Source: Congregibacter litoralis KT71
Lineage (GTDB): Bacteria > Pseudomonadota > Gammaproteobacteria > Pseudomonadales > Halieaceae
Length of the DNA: 64,000 nt
Assembly: GCF_000153125.2 (NCBI RefSeq)
Contig: NZ_CM002299.1
Span: 2,738,828 to 2,802,827 of the forward strand
Direction: 5' to 3'
A program made the translations under genes and the position numbers. Shown in pieces: positions 34,532-43,250 of this stretch. The notes beneath the pieces were generated by a model. It worked only from the letters and a program-made list of their open reading frames with translations. It had not been told where the DNA came from and made no database searches. Within the stretch, counting starts at the first letter, position 1. Every line of letters begins with the position of its first letter.

Positions 34532-35767
34532 TCAGGCCACGCGCTCAATGATAATCGCCGGGGCCATGCCCCCCGCTGCACACATGGTCACCAGACCAAA
34601 CTGCTGGTCCCGGCGCTCGAGCTCGTCAAGGATTGTGCCGATGAGCACGGAACCTGTTCCACCGATGGGATGCCCCAGGGCCATGGCACCGCCGTTGACA
34701 TTGACTATGCTGCGATCCAGATCGAGGTCCCGGATAAACTTCTCAGCAACCACCGCAAAGGCTTCGTTGATCTCAAAGAGGTCGATATCGGCGAGGCTCA
34801 TGCCGGCTTTCTTCAGGACTTTTTTCGCCGCGGGCACGGGCGCATTCAGCATCAAGGTCGGGGAGTCCCCCATGTTAGCCATGGCAACAACCCGCGCCCG
34901 GGGCTTGAGGCCATGGGCTTTTGCGTACTCCGGCGAGGCCAACAGCAGCGCGGCGGCACCATCCACGACGCCCGAAGAATTGCCTGCGTGATGCACGTGG
35001 TTGATCTTGAGGTCCGGATACACCTGATTCACCAGCTTGCGATAGGTAGTGCCCTGCTCGTCCAGGGGGTAATCCGCAATGGGCTCAAAGGAGGCTTTAA
35101 GCGCCGAAAGACCTTCAAGGGTCGTTTCGGGACGGGGGAACTCTTCATGGTCCAGGGCGACGCTGCCATCGGGATTCAGCACGGGGATAAGACTGCCCGC
35201 AAAATACCCGCCGGCAATGGCCGCCGCCGCGTTCTCCTGGGAGGTGATGGCCAAGGCATCCAGCGCCGTCCGGGGAATGTTCTCGATGGTAGCGATGGCA
35301 TCAGCGCACACACCCTGATGGGGCTGGGGATGCATTTCCCGGAGATGGAGATTGTCGTTATCCATAAACGGCGATTGACTGGGATCCGAACCGTAAAGGG
35401 ACATCATCTCGCAGCCGCCGGCGATCACGAGGTCTTCCATGCCACTCATGATGGAGGCCGCCGCGATGTTCACCGAGGTGATACCCGAGCCACAAAAGCG
35501 ATCCAGGGTGACCGCCGAGCTGCGGACATCGTAGCCTGCATCCAGGGCGGCCATGCGCGCTAAATCACCGCCCTGAGTGCCGCGCTGCCAGCTGGTGCCA
35601 AAAATAATGTCATCCACGTCCGACGTGGCGATGTCATTGCGCTCGGCAAGGGCTTTCAGCACGGTGGATCCGAGATGCTGGGGATGCAGGTGCGCCAGGG
35701 CCCCTTTACCTTTTTTGCCGATACCCCGGGGAGTACGGCAGGCGTCAATAATCCAGGCTTCAGTCAT
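34532..35767 (-). CDS. Acetyl-CoA C-acetyltransferase family thiolase
   Basis: 411 residues. Thiolase active-site residues are visible: nucleophile Cys92 in DRFCGSGITS, GGAMALGHPIGGTGS for the catalytic His, and the second Cys in TMCAAGGMAPA. The enzyme should cleave 3-ketoacyl-CoA to acetyl-CoA and a shortened acyl-CoA in beta-oxidation. The context (crotonase upstream by 11 bases, acyl-CoA dehydrogenase downstream) supports degradation over synthesis. AGGAGAG precedes the ATG. Chain-length preference cannot be read. Confidence 0.88.
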   Translation of the reverse strand: MTEAWIIDACRTPRGIGKKGKGALAHLHPQHLGSTVLKALAERNDIATSDVDDIIFGTSWQRGTQGGDLARMAALDAGYDVRSSAVTLDRFCGSGITSVNIAAASIMSGMEDLVIAGGCEMMSLYGSDPSQSPFMDNDNLHLREMHPQPHQGVCADAIATIENIPRTALDALAITSQENAAAAIAGGYFAGSLIPVLNPDGSVALDHEEFPRPETTLEGLSALKASFEPIADYPLDEQGTTYRKLVNQVYPDLKINHVHHAGNSSGVVDGAAALLLASPEYAKAHGLKPRARVVAMANMGDSPTLMLNAPVPAAKKVLKKAGMSLADIDLFEINEAFAVVAEKFIRDLDLDRSIVNVNGGAMALGHPIGGTGSVLIGTILDELERRDQQFGLVTMCAAGGMAPAIIIERVA

Positions 35768-35778
35768 GGCAGACTCTC

Positions 35779-36546
35779 CTATTTACCTTTCCAGTTGGGT
35801 GCGCGTTTCTGGGCAAAGGCCGTGGCACCCTCAATGGCGTCCTCGCTGGTAAACACGTGACCGACAATTTCCTGCTGCTTAGCAAACATTTCATCGCTGC
35901 TCCAATCCTGGGCCCCGGCAACGGCCTTGAGGCTGGCGGCAACCGCCAGGGGGCCGTTCGCTGCGATGGACTTGGCCAGGGCCTGCGCGCCTTCCAGTGC
36001 CTTGCCCGTCTCCGCAATGCGGTTGATCAAGCCTAATTCGTAGGCCCGCTCTGCACTGATGAACTCACCCGTTAATGCAAGCTCCATGGCGATGCGGGAG
36101 GGAATCTGCTTGGGCAGCTTGACCAGCCCCCCTGCCGCGGCAGCAAGACCGCGCTTCACTTCCGGGATGCCGAACTTGCTGCTTTCGGACGCAACGATGA
36201 GGTCGCAGCTGATAGCCAGCTCAAATCCCCCCGCCAGGGCGTAGCCCTCGACGGCGGCAATAATCGGTTTCGTGGAGCGGTACTCCGTGAGCCCCGCAAA
36301 GCCCCGACCCTCCACCTGAGGCAGCTCGCCGCTGACAAACGCTTTCAGGTCCATGCCGGAGCAGAAGGTCCCGCCCGCTCCCGTGAGGATTGCTACCCGG
36401 AGGCTGTCATCCGATTCCAGTTCGTCAATGGCCTCTGCCACACCCAGCGCCAGTGCGCGATTGGCGGCGTTTTTGGCCTCGGGTCGATTCAGAGTGATGA
36501 TCAGCACACCATCAATCTTTTCTGTAAGCACTTCCTTCGCTGACAT
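35779..36546 (-). CDS. Enoyl-CoA hydratase family protein (crotonase)
   Basis: 255 residues; ATG preceded by AGGAGCAAGCT. Both oxyanion-hole loops are canonical: GTFCSGMDLKAFVSG and GYALAGGFELAISCDLIVA. The first catalytic position (Glu144 of rat hydratase) is Glu in IPEVKRGLAAAAGG; at the second, the usual Pro-Gly-Gly is Ala-Ala-Gly-Gly. The C-terminus EGATAFAQKRAPNWKGK is typical. It should hydrate enoyl-CoA in beta-oxidation and is the first gene of the three-gene unit. Confidence 0.87.
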   Translation of the reverse strand: MSAKEVLTEKIDGVLIITLNRPEAKNAANRALALGVAEAIDELESDDSLRVAILTGAGGTFCSGMDLKAFVSGELPQVEGRGFAGLTEYRSTKPIIAAVEGYALAGGFELAISCDLIVASESSKFGIPEVKRGLAAAAGGLVKLPKQIPSRIAMELALTGEFISAERAYELGLINRIAETGKALEGAQALAKSIAANGPLAVAASLKAVAGAQDWSSDEMFAKQQEIVGHVFTSEDAIEGATAFAQKRAPNWKGK

Positions 36547-36675
36547 AGCTTGCTCCTGTTTTTAAAACGTTGGGGACATTGGCAACATGAGATTGTGCAT
36601 GGCAGGGCCCGGGGCTCCAAGGTTGGCAGCGCTCAGCAAAATTGCCCTTAAGTGACAGCAGGGCAGCCTGGCGTT

Positions 36676-37848
36676 TCAGGCATCTTCGGGAGGTAAATTC
36701 TCCTGAAGAAATCGCAGCATGTTCCCGCCCATCACCAGGCGAATCTCCTCCTCGCTGAAGCCCTGCTTGAGCATCTCTTCGGTGAGCGCCGCCAGCTCAG
36801 AGGTATCAAAGGGCACGGTGGTAGATCCGTCGTAGTCCGACCCGAGAGCCACGTGATCAAGGCCTACGAGATCAATACCGTAGCGTATGGCCGCCACGAT
36901 GCCGGTGGGGGAGACATCGCAGATGGCGGCGTCCCAGTAGCCCACACCGATCAAGCCGCCCCCTTGTGCAATTTTTTGCATAAGATCATCAGAAATATTC
37001 CGCGGGGTCGGACAGTGCCCCTGAAATCCGCTGTGACTCACAATCAGGGGGGAATCACTCATGGCAAGCACATCCCTGACGCTCTGTTCCGAGGAATGGG
37101 CGACGTCGATGATCAGGCCTCTGGCATCAATGACCGCAACGACTTCGCGACCAAAGCTGCTGAGCCCCCCGCCGCCGGTGCCATGGAGGGAGCCGCCGAG
37201 GGCGTTGTCAAAGAAATGATGGAGTCCGAACATACGGACACCCGCAGCCTCCAGGCGATCAATATTGTTGAGAGACCCATCGAGGGCGTGAGAGCCTTCG
37301 ATGCCCAACAGGGCGCCGATGGTTTCTGCGCCCTCCTCGCGCGCCGTCATGACCGCTTCGAGGTCTCCCTGACTGCGCAATATTCGCAGGCTGCCGGGAT
37401 CATCGGCCTCAATCGCGGCCAGCTTCTCTGCCTGCAGCAAGGCCCGCTCCGTCAGGCTCGACCAGGTCGCTATGGGCCAGCGTTGAAGCTTGGCCAAGCT
37501 GGTAATGTTGTCCGGGGCATCCGCCTCGTTAGTCTCGTAGTTCTGGCCCTTGGGTGAGCGGGTAACAAAGGTAAACGCCTGGAGAGCCACATTCGCCTCT
37601 CGTAATCGCGGAAGGTCCACGTGGCCGCGCTCGGCTCTCTTCGTGAGATCCCGCGCCCAGAGTGTGCTGTCGCTGTGGAGATCACCCACGACCAGCGAAT
37701 CATGGAGCGCCTGGGCGGCCTCAGAGACCGGGTACGGTTTATGATCCAGGACTTTATTCATGGAGCGCTCGAGCATACCCGGGCCTACCCCGAAACCGAT
37801 AAGCACCGCCAACAGAAACAGCAGGCCCGCAATGGATACTCTCTTCAT
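36676..37848 (-). CDS. M19 family membrane dipeptidase
   Basis: 390 residues. A single N-terminal hydrophobic helix (about 5-25) anchors it to the inner membrane with the catalytic domain outside. Zinc-site elements of renal-type dipeptidases are visible: DLHSDSTLW (His-x-Asp) near 57-65, the bridging Glu in LLGIEGSHALDG, and His residues in IVSHSGFQGHCPTPRN. Asp in ALGSDYDG follows. Such enzymes hydrolyse dipeptides, including D-residue-containing ones. It is divergent from the MFS gene of the galactoside operon across about 93 bases and is upstream of the beta-oxidation set. Confidence 0.87.
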   Translation of the reverse strand: MKRVSIAGLLFLLAVLIGFGVGPGMLERSMNKVLDHKPYPVSEAAQALHDSLVVGDLHSDSTLWARDLTKRAERGHVDLPRLREANVALQAFTFVTRSPKGQNYETNEADAPDNITSLAKLQRWPIATWSSLTERALLQAEKLAAIEADDPGSLRILRSQGDLEAVMTAREEGAETIGALLGIEGSHALDGSLNNIDRLEAAGVRMFGLHHFFDNALGGSLHGTGGGGLSSFGREVVAVIDARGLIIDVAHSSEQSVRDVLAMSDSPLIVSHSGFQGHCPTPRNISDDLMQKIAQGGGLIGVGYWDAAICDVSPTGIVAAIRYGIDLVGLDHVALGSDYDGSTTVPFDTSELAALTEEMLKQGFSEEEIRLVMGGNMLRFLQENLPPEDA

Positions 37849-37941
37849 GAATCTAGTCCCCGTTTTTTACGTATTAACTCTACTATGACAATCCTCGCGA
37901 AGCGCAGTATCGCGTGATCACCCCAGGGGGCGCTACCTACC

Positions 37942-39129
37942 ATGGCGCCCCCTTCCCCATCGCCCATTGCCCCCGGAAACTGTCCTGTGAATCTCAGACT
38001 GCTCAGTCTTGTCTTCGCGCCCTTTGCCCTTGGCACCAGCGCGTTTATCTACATCGGACTCATTGAGCCCATGTCCCGGGATCTTGGGGTCGGTATTGCA
38101 AGCGTCGGTCAGCTGCAGACCGTCTTCGCCCTCGCCTGCGGTATTGGCGGGCCGGTGCTCGCCCGGCTCCTCGCAGGCTTTGATCGCAAACGCCTGCTGC
38201 TTTGCGTACTGGCAATACTTGCGGCCATGAACCTGGGGTCCGCCTTGGCGCCCAGTCTTATCGCCATCGGTGGCATTCGTTTTGCGGCGGGATTTTTTGC
38301 CGCCCTGACCCTACCCCTGGCTTCCACGCTGGCGGTGAGCCTCGTCCCGGAGGCGAGCCGCCCCAAGGCCATCGCTACGGTGCTTGCCGGCTATACCCTG
38401 GCGTTTCTCATCGGCATGCCCGCCGGGAGCATTCTGGGTGATATCTACGGCTGGCGCTCGGCCTTCTGGCTTGCTGCCGCCATCTCTGCCGTGGCCTTTA
38501 TCGTCATTGGCCTCTTTGCCCCCGCCCATATCCACGCACCGGAAGCGGGCGCGTCGAGCTTCCGACGGGCGCTGCAGGGGGAAAACCCCAAACTCATGTT
38601 CATTACCCTCCTGAGCTTCGCCGGCACCTTTGCAACGGTGAGTTTTATAGGACCCGTGATCACCGCATCAACGGGGCTCACGGGCTCGGGTATCGCGGCC
38701 ATCCAGCTGTCGACGGGCATCGGCAGCCTCCTGGGACTGCCCGCCGGCGCTCTCCTTGCAAGGCTGACCACCCGCAGGGCGTTGAGCATCCTTCTGGGAT
38801 CCGTCCTCGTCACCCAGGTGCTCTTCTCCCTGGGTATGCTCTTTGATCTGGGCGTGCTGGCAATTCCCGTGTTGGTATTTACCATGGCCTTCAACTCCGC
38901 AGCCCTGTTCGGCACCTCACCGGTGGTCCAGAGTCAGCTGGCGAACGCCGCGGGACCGGCGACCACCATCGCCTTCGCTTTAAACGGTTCCATGCTTTAC
39001 TCTGGCCAGGGTTTGGGCTCGTCTCTGGGAGGCGCCGTAACCAATTTTATAGGATTGGGATGGACGGGCATTGCCGGCGCCGTTGCGGCGCTCCTGGCAC
39101 TACTCCTGGCGCGCAGGCTTCACGTATAA
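37942..39129 (+). CDS. MFS transporter (AraJ-like)
   Basis: 395 residues from the ATG at 37942 (AGGGGG upstream). A GTG at 37987 is an alternative that begins directly at the first helix. Twelve hydrophobic helices are predicted. The loop between helices 2 and 3 reads LAGFDRKRLLL, the usual MFS cytoplasmic motif. It resembles AraJ-type sugar or drug efflux carriers. It lies 11 bases ahead of the GH42 gene, so it is the first gene of the galactoside operon and may import an oligosaccharide or export excess sugar. Substrate unknown. Confidence 0.82.
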   Translation: MAPPSPSPIAPGNCPVNLRLLSLVFAPFALGTSAFIYIGLIEPMSRDLGVGIASVGQLQTVFALACGIGGPVLARLLAGFDRKRLLLCVLAILAAMNLGSALAPSLIAIGGIRFAAGFFAALTLPLASTLAVSLVPEASRPKAIATVLAGYTLAFLIGMPAGSILGDIYGWRSAFWLAAAISAVAFIVIGLFAPAHIHAPEAGASSFRRALQGENPKLMFITLLSFAGTFATVSFIGPVITASTGLTGSGIAAIQLSTGIGSLLGLPAGALLARLTTRRALSILLGSVLVTQVLFSLGMLFDLGVLAIPVLVFTMAFNSAALFGTSPVVQSQLANAAGPATTIAFALNGSMLYSGQGLGSSLGGAVTNFIGLGWTGIAGAVAALLALLLARRLHV

Positions 39130-39140
39130 CGAGGTGACAC

Positions 39141-41096
39141 ATGGCCCTGGCTACCATCGGCGTTTGCTACTACCCCGAGCACTGGCCCCGGGAGCACTGG
39201 TCTGAACAAGCCGCGATGATGCGCAGCGGTGGGATCGAGTTGGTGCGCATCGCGGAGTTTGCCTGGTCACGCATAGAACCCAGCCCCGGTCACTTTGCGT
39301 GGGACTGGCTCGATGAAGCGGTGGAAACTCTCGCCGGGGAAAACCTCAAGATCATTATGTGCACGCCCACGGCCTGCCCGCCCCTGTGGCTGGTGGAGCG
39401 CTTCCCGGAGATTCTGCCCGTGGATCGCAATGACCAGCCGCGTCGCTTTGGATCCCGCCGCCACTACCGCTTTGCCAGCGAGGTGTACATCGACGAGTCC
39501 CTGCGTATCAGTCAAGCCGTCATCGATCGCTATGCCGGCCACCCTGCCGTCGTGGGATGGCAACTGGATAACGAATACGGTTGCCACGAAACCACCCTGA
39601 GCTACAGCGAGGATGACGGACGCGCCTTTCAAATCTGGCTGGAAAAGCGGCATGGCGATATCGGTGCCCTCAACCAGGCCTGGGGCACGGTGTTCTGGAG
39701 CCAGGAGTACCGCAGCTTTGCCGAGGTGGGAAGACCCAACCTCACGGTGACCGAGGCCAACCCGGCCCATCAGCTGGACTACTGGCGCTTCGCTTCTGAT
39801 CAGGTCCGACACTACAACGCGAAGCAGCGTCAGCTGCTCGCAAGCTCCCAGGGCTCTGATCGCTGGGTCACGCACAATTTCATGGGCAACTTCATCGACT
39901 TCGATCACTTTGCCGTCGCTGAAGACCTGGATGTCGCCACCTGGGACAGCTACCCCCTGGGCTTTCTCGATCAGGGCTGGTTCAAAGAGGAGGAGAAACT
40001 CCGCTACCGGCGTATTGGTCACCCCGATTGGGCGGCCTTTCATCATGACCTTTACCGCGCCGTCGGCAAGGGCCGCTTTGCGGTGATGGAGCAGCAGCCC
40101 GGACCCGTCAACTGGGCGGAATCCAATGCCCAGCCCCTGGACAACGCACCGGCGTTCTGGGGCATGGAAGCGGTGGCCCATGGCGCCGAGTTTGTGAGCT
40201 ATTTTCGCTATCAGCAGTTACCCCGGGCGCAGGAACAAATGCACGCGGCGTTGCGGCTTCCCACGGGCGACCCCGCCCCGGCGTGGGCAACCGTTACCCG
40301 GCTGGCCGAGGAATTCCGGAACCTTGATGCCAACGAAAGCGTACAGGCGCCCATCGCCCTGCTCTTTGATTATCCTTCCTGCTGGGCGGGCGCCATCCAG
40401 GCCCACGCGCCGGGCATGGCGCAACTGGAGAGCGCCTTCCACTATTACAGCGCGGCGCGATCCCTGGGACTGGATATCGATATCGTGAGCGAACAATCAG
40501 CCCTGGACGGCTATGAGTTCGTCATTGTGCCCGGGACCATCATTATCGACCCGGCCTTTGTTGCGCGGGTCGAAGCTGCGGGGGCGAGCTGCCTCATGGG
40601 TGCCCGCAGTGGCTCCCGGGATGAGCACTGCGCCCTTCCCGAGACCCTCGCTCCGGGGCCCCTCCAAAGCCTGATACCCCTCAGGGTGCTGGCGGTGGAC
40701 AGCATGCGCCGGGGCGCCCGGCGATCTTTCAGCTACGGGGAAAAAAACTTTGAAGCAAGCCGCTGGCAGGAATCCATCGCCTCAGATCTGGAGCCACGAA
40801 TTCGCTGCGATGATGGCGCCGGACTCTGGTACAGCAATGACAATCATCACTACATCAATGCGCATGTGCCTGCTGAGTTTCTCACGGCGGTCATGCAGGA
40901 AATCTTTACCCAGCGGGACCGCGCCTACCGACCGCTTCCGGAAGGTTTGCGTATTCGGCGGCGGGGCTCACTGACCTTTGCCTTTAATTTTTCGCCGGAG
41001 GCTCAACGACTGGAAGTCAGAGACGCCGAGTGCGTGATCGGCGCCAGGGATCTTGGACAGGGTGAATATGCGGTTTGGCAAAGCCCCCGTGACTGA
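39141..41096 (+). CDS. Beta-galactosidase, glycoside hydrolase family 42
   Basis: 651 residues; AGGTGAC precedes the ATG. The N-terminal TIM barrel opens GVCYYPEHWPREHW. The acid/base is Glu145 in QLDNEYGCH and the nucleophile Glu317 in AVMEQQPGPVNW. The trimerisation domain (about 385-590) and a small C-terminal beta domain follow, as in family 42. There is no signal peptide, so it acts on imported beta-galactosides in the cytoplasm, releasing galactose. galK starts within its last codons. Confidence 0.9.
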   Translation: MALATIGVCYYPEHWPREHWSEQAAMMRSGGIELVRIAEFAWSRIEPSPGHFAWDWLDEAVETLAGENLKIIMCTPTACPPLWLVERFPEILPVDRNDQPRRFGSRRHYRFASEVYIDESLRISQAVIDRYAGHPAVVGWQLDNEYGCHETTLSYSEDDGRAFQIWLEKRHGDIGALNQAWGTVFWSQEYRSFAEVGRPNLTVTEANPAHQLDYWRFASDQVRHYNAKQRQLLASSQGSDRWVTHNFMGNFIDFDHFAVAEDLDVATWDSYPLGFLDQGWFKEEEKLRYRRIGHPDWAAFHHDLYRAVGKGRFAVMEQQPGPVNWAESNAQPLDNAPAFWGMEAVAHGAEFVSYFRYQQLPRAQEQMHAALRLPTGDPAPAWATVTRLAEEFRNLDANESVQAPIALLFDYPSCWAGAIQAHAPGMAQLESAFHYYSAARSLGLDIDIVSEQSALDGYEFVIVPGTIIIDPAFVARVEAAGASCLMGARSGSRDEHCALPETLAPGPLQSLIPLRVLAVDSMRRGARRSFSYGEKNFEASRWQESIASDLEPRIRCDDGAGLWYSNDNHHYINAHVPAEFLTAVMQEIFTQRDRAYRPLPEGLRIRRRGSLTFAFNFSPEAQRLEVRDAECVIGARDLGQGEYAVWQSPRD

Positions 41097-42249
41097 ATCA
41101 CTGAACCCCTCCCTGGCGACCCTCCTCGCACCCCTGGCAACAACTCTTAGCCAGCGCTACGGAAAAGAAGCGATCTGGGCCGCCGCCGCGCCGGGACGCG
41201 TGAATATTATCGGTGACCATACGGATTACTCCGAAGGTCTTGCCCTGCCCATGGGTATCGACCTGTACACCCTCGTCGTCGCAGCAAGCCGGGATGACGA
41301 TCGTCAGCTGATACGGCTATTCAGCGCCGAGGAAGGCGAGGCGGAATTAGCCTTAGGGGGAGCGGCGTCACGCAGGGGCGACTGGACGGATTATCTCCGC
41401 GGTGTCCTTGCCCTTTACGAGGAACAGGGTGCCGCTGTGCCGCCCATGGATCTGGTCATCGGCGGCAACCTGCCCTTGGGGGCGGGACTTTCCAGCAGTG
41501 CTTCCCTGGAGCTCTGTTTTGCCACACTCATTGAGACAGTCACCGGTCACGCATTGCGCCCGGAAGACAGGGCCCTCCTCTGTCAACGCGCGGAGCATGA
41601 CTACGCAGGCGTGCCCTGTGGGATTCTCGATCAATTTGCCGTGAGTTTTGCCCGGGAAGGCGCCGCGATGCTCTTGGACTGTCGTGACCAAAACGTTGGG
41701 ATGATCGAGCTGCCCGGCGATCTGCGTATCGCGATCGTCGACTCCGGTGTTCGCCACGCGCTCGCCGACGGCGGCTATGGCGCCCGACGGGCGCAGGTTG
41801 AAGCCGCCGAACACCTCTTGGGCAAGTCCCTGCGCGACGCTCGTCCCGAGGACCTTACCCTGATCCCGGACAAGACTGTGCGCCAACGGGCAAAGCACGT
41901 GATCACGGAGAATGCCCGGGTACTCGCATTTCAAGCGGCCTTGTCCGCCCGTGATCCCGCGACTGCCGGACAGCTCATGTATCAAAGCCACGACAGTCTT
42001 TCCCGGGATTTCGCGGTAAGCTGCATCGAACTCGACACACTGGTAGCGGCAGCGCGGCGTGCCGGCGCCCTGGGGGCCCGCATGACCGGTGGCGGTTTTG
42101 GAGGCTCCATGGTGGCTTTTGTAAACAGCAGTGACGCGATGGCATTTGAAGAAGTGGTCACCACAGACTTTCGCAAAGCAGGCTTCGGCGAGGCAGGCAT
42201 TCGCTGGGTTACCGCCGCAGCCGGTGCTCGATCCTGGGCTCTGGCATGA
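41068..42249 (+). CDS. galK: Galactokinase
   Basis: 393 residues from the ATG at 41068, which has GGACAGGG just upstream and lies inside the GH42 gene; a TTG at 41053 and a GTG at 41089 are alternatives. GHMP-kinase motifs are present: galactokinase signature PGRVNIIGDHTDYSEG (usual GEHTDYN, so Glu to Asp here), the ATP loop LPLGAGLSSSASLE, and TGGGFGGSMVAF. It phosphorylates galactose to galactose-1-phosphate. The stop overlaps galT by 4 bases. Confidence 0.9.
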   Translation: MRFGKAPVTESLNPSLATLLAPLATTLSQRYGKEAIWAAAAPGRVNIIGDHTDYSEGLALPMGIDLYTLVVAASRDDDRQLIRLFSAEEGEAELALGGAASRRGDWTDYLRGVLALYEEQGAAVPPMDLVIGGNLPLGAGLSSSASLELCFATLIETVTGHALRPEDRALLCQRAEHDYAGVPCGILDQFAVSFAREGAAMLLDCRDQNVGMIELPGDLRIAIVDSGVRHALADGGYGARRAQVEAAEHLLGKSLRDARPEDLTLIPDKTVRQRAKHVITENARVLAFQAALSARDPATAGQLMYQSHDSLSRDFAVSCIELDTLVAAARRAGALGARMTGGGFGGSMVAFVNSSDAMAFEEVVTTDFRKAGFGEAGIRWVTAAAGARSWALA

Positions 42250-43250
42250 GTGACCATCCTCACCGCCGCTACAACCCCCTCTCGGATCGCTGGGTCTTGG
42301 TCTCTCCCCAGCGCGATCAACGTCCCTGGCAGGGACAGGTGGAGGACGTTCCGGAGCCGGAACCGCAGTACCGCGAGGACTGCTATCTGTGCCCCGGTAA
42401 TCCGCGTGCCGGCGGTCAGCAAAACCCCGACTATGCTCATGTGTTTGTCTTTGACAATGACTTTCCGGCGCTGTTGCCCGACGAGGTGAGGCCTGCAGGA
42501 GATGGCACGGGGGGCCTGTTTCGCAGCGATCCGGTCCGGGGGCGTTGTCGCGTCATCTGCTACAGCCCGCGGCACGATCTGACCCTTGGGCGCATGAGCA
42601 AACCGGAGCTCCTTGCCGTTATAGAAACCTGGGCCCGGGAGACCGCGTTGCTGAGCCGGGACTATCCCTGCGTCCAGATTTTTGAGAACCGCGGCGCCAC
42701 CATGGGCTGCTCTAACGCACACCCCCACGGACAGATCTGGGCCATGGATGCCCTGCCCGGCGAAATCAAGGTCGAGGAGCAACAGCAGGCGGCGTACTTT
42801 GAAAAACACGCTACGCCCCTGCTACTTGACTATGCCCGGCAGGAAATGGCCCAGGGCGAGCGCAGCGTGTGCGCCAACAAGCACTGGCTGGCGGTAGTTC
42901 CCTGGTGGGCCACCTGGCCCTTTGAGATATTGCTGCTGCCCCTTGAGCCCGTGTCGAGCCTGCCGGCGCTCAGCAACGCGCAGCGCGATGCCCTTGCCTT
43001 AATCCTGCAGCAGCTCCTCGGCACCTATGACCAACTCTTCGCGGTGCCCTTTCCCTACTCCATGGGATGGCATGGCGCGCCGGGATCTGTCGCGGCGCCC
43101 CACTGGCAACTGCACGCACATTTTTATCCGCCCCTGCTGCGCTCTGCCACGGTACGCAAACACATGGTGGGTTTCGAAATGCTCGGCGAGTCTCAGCGGG
43201 ACCTGACCCCGGAACGGGCTGCCGAGCAACTCCGCAGGGCATTGTCATGA
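42246..43250 (+). CDS. galT: Galactose-1-phosphate uridylyltransferase
   Basis: 334 residues. The HIT-fold active site is ENRGATMGCSNAHPHGQIW, with the uridylylated histidine in HPH. N-terminal RYNPLSDRWVLVSPQR and the Cys pair in CYLCPGNPRAGG (metal site) are standard. It transfers UMP between glucose-1-phosphate and galactose-1-phosphate in the Leloir pathway. The next gene starts at an ATGA overlap. No galE or galM is seen in the window, so the epimerase must be elsewhere. Confidence 0.92.
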   Translation: MSDHPHRRYNPLSDRWVLVSPQRDQRPWQGQVEDVPEPEPQYREDCYLCPGNPRAGGQQNPDYAHVFVFDNDFPALLPDEVRPAGDGTGGLFRSDPVRGRCRVICYSPRHDLTLGRMSKPELLAVIETWARETALLSRDYPCVQIFENRGATMGCSNAHPHGQIWAMDALPGEIKVEEQQQAAYFEKHATPLLLDYARQEMAQGERSVCANKHWLAVVPWWATWPFEILLLPLEPVSSLPALSNAQRDALALILQQLLGTYDQLFAVPFPYSMGWHGAPGSVAAPHWQLHAHFYPPLLRSATVRKHMVGFEMLGESQRDLTPERAAEQLRRALS

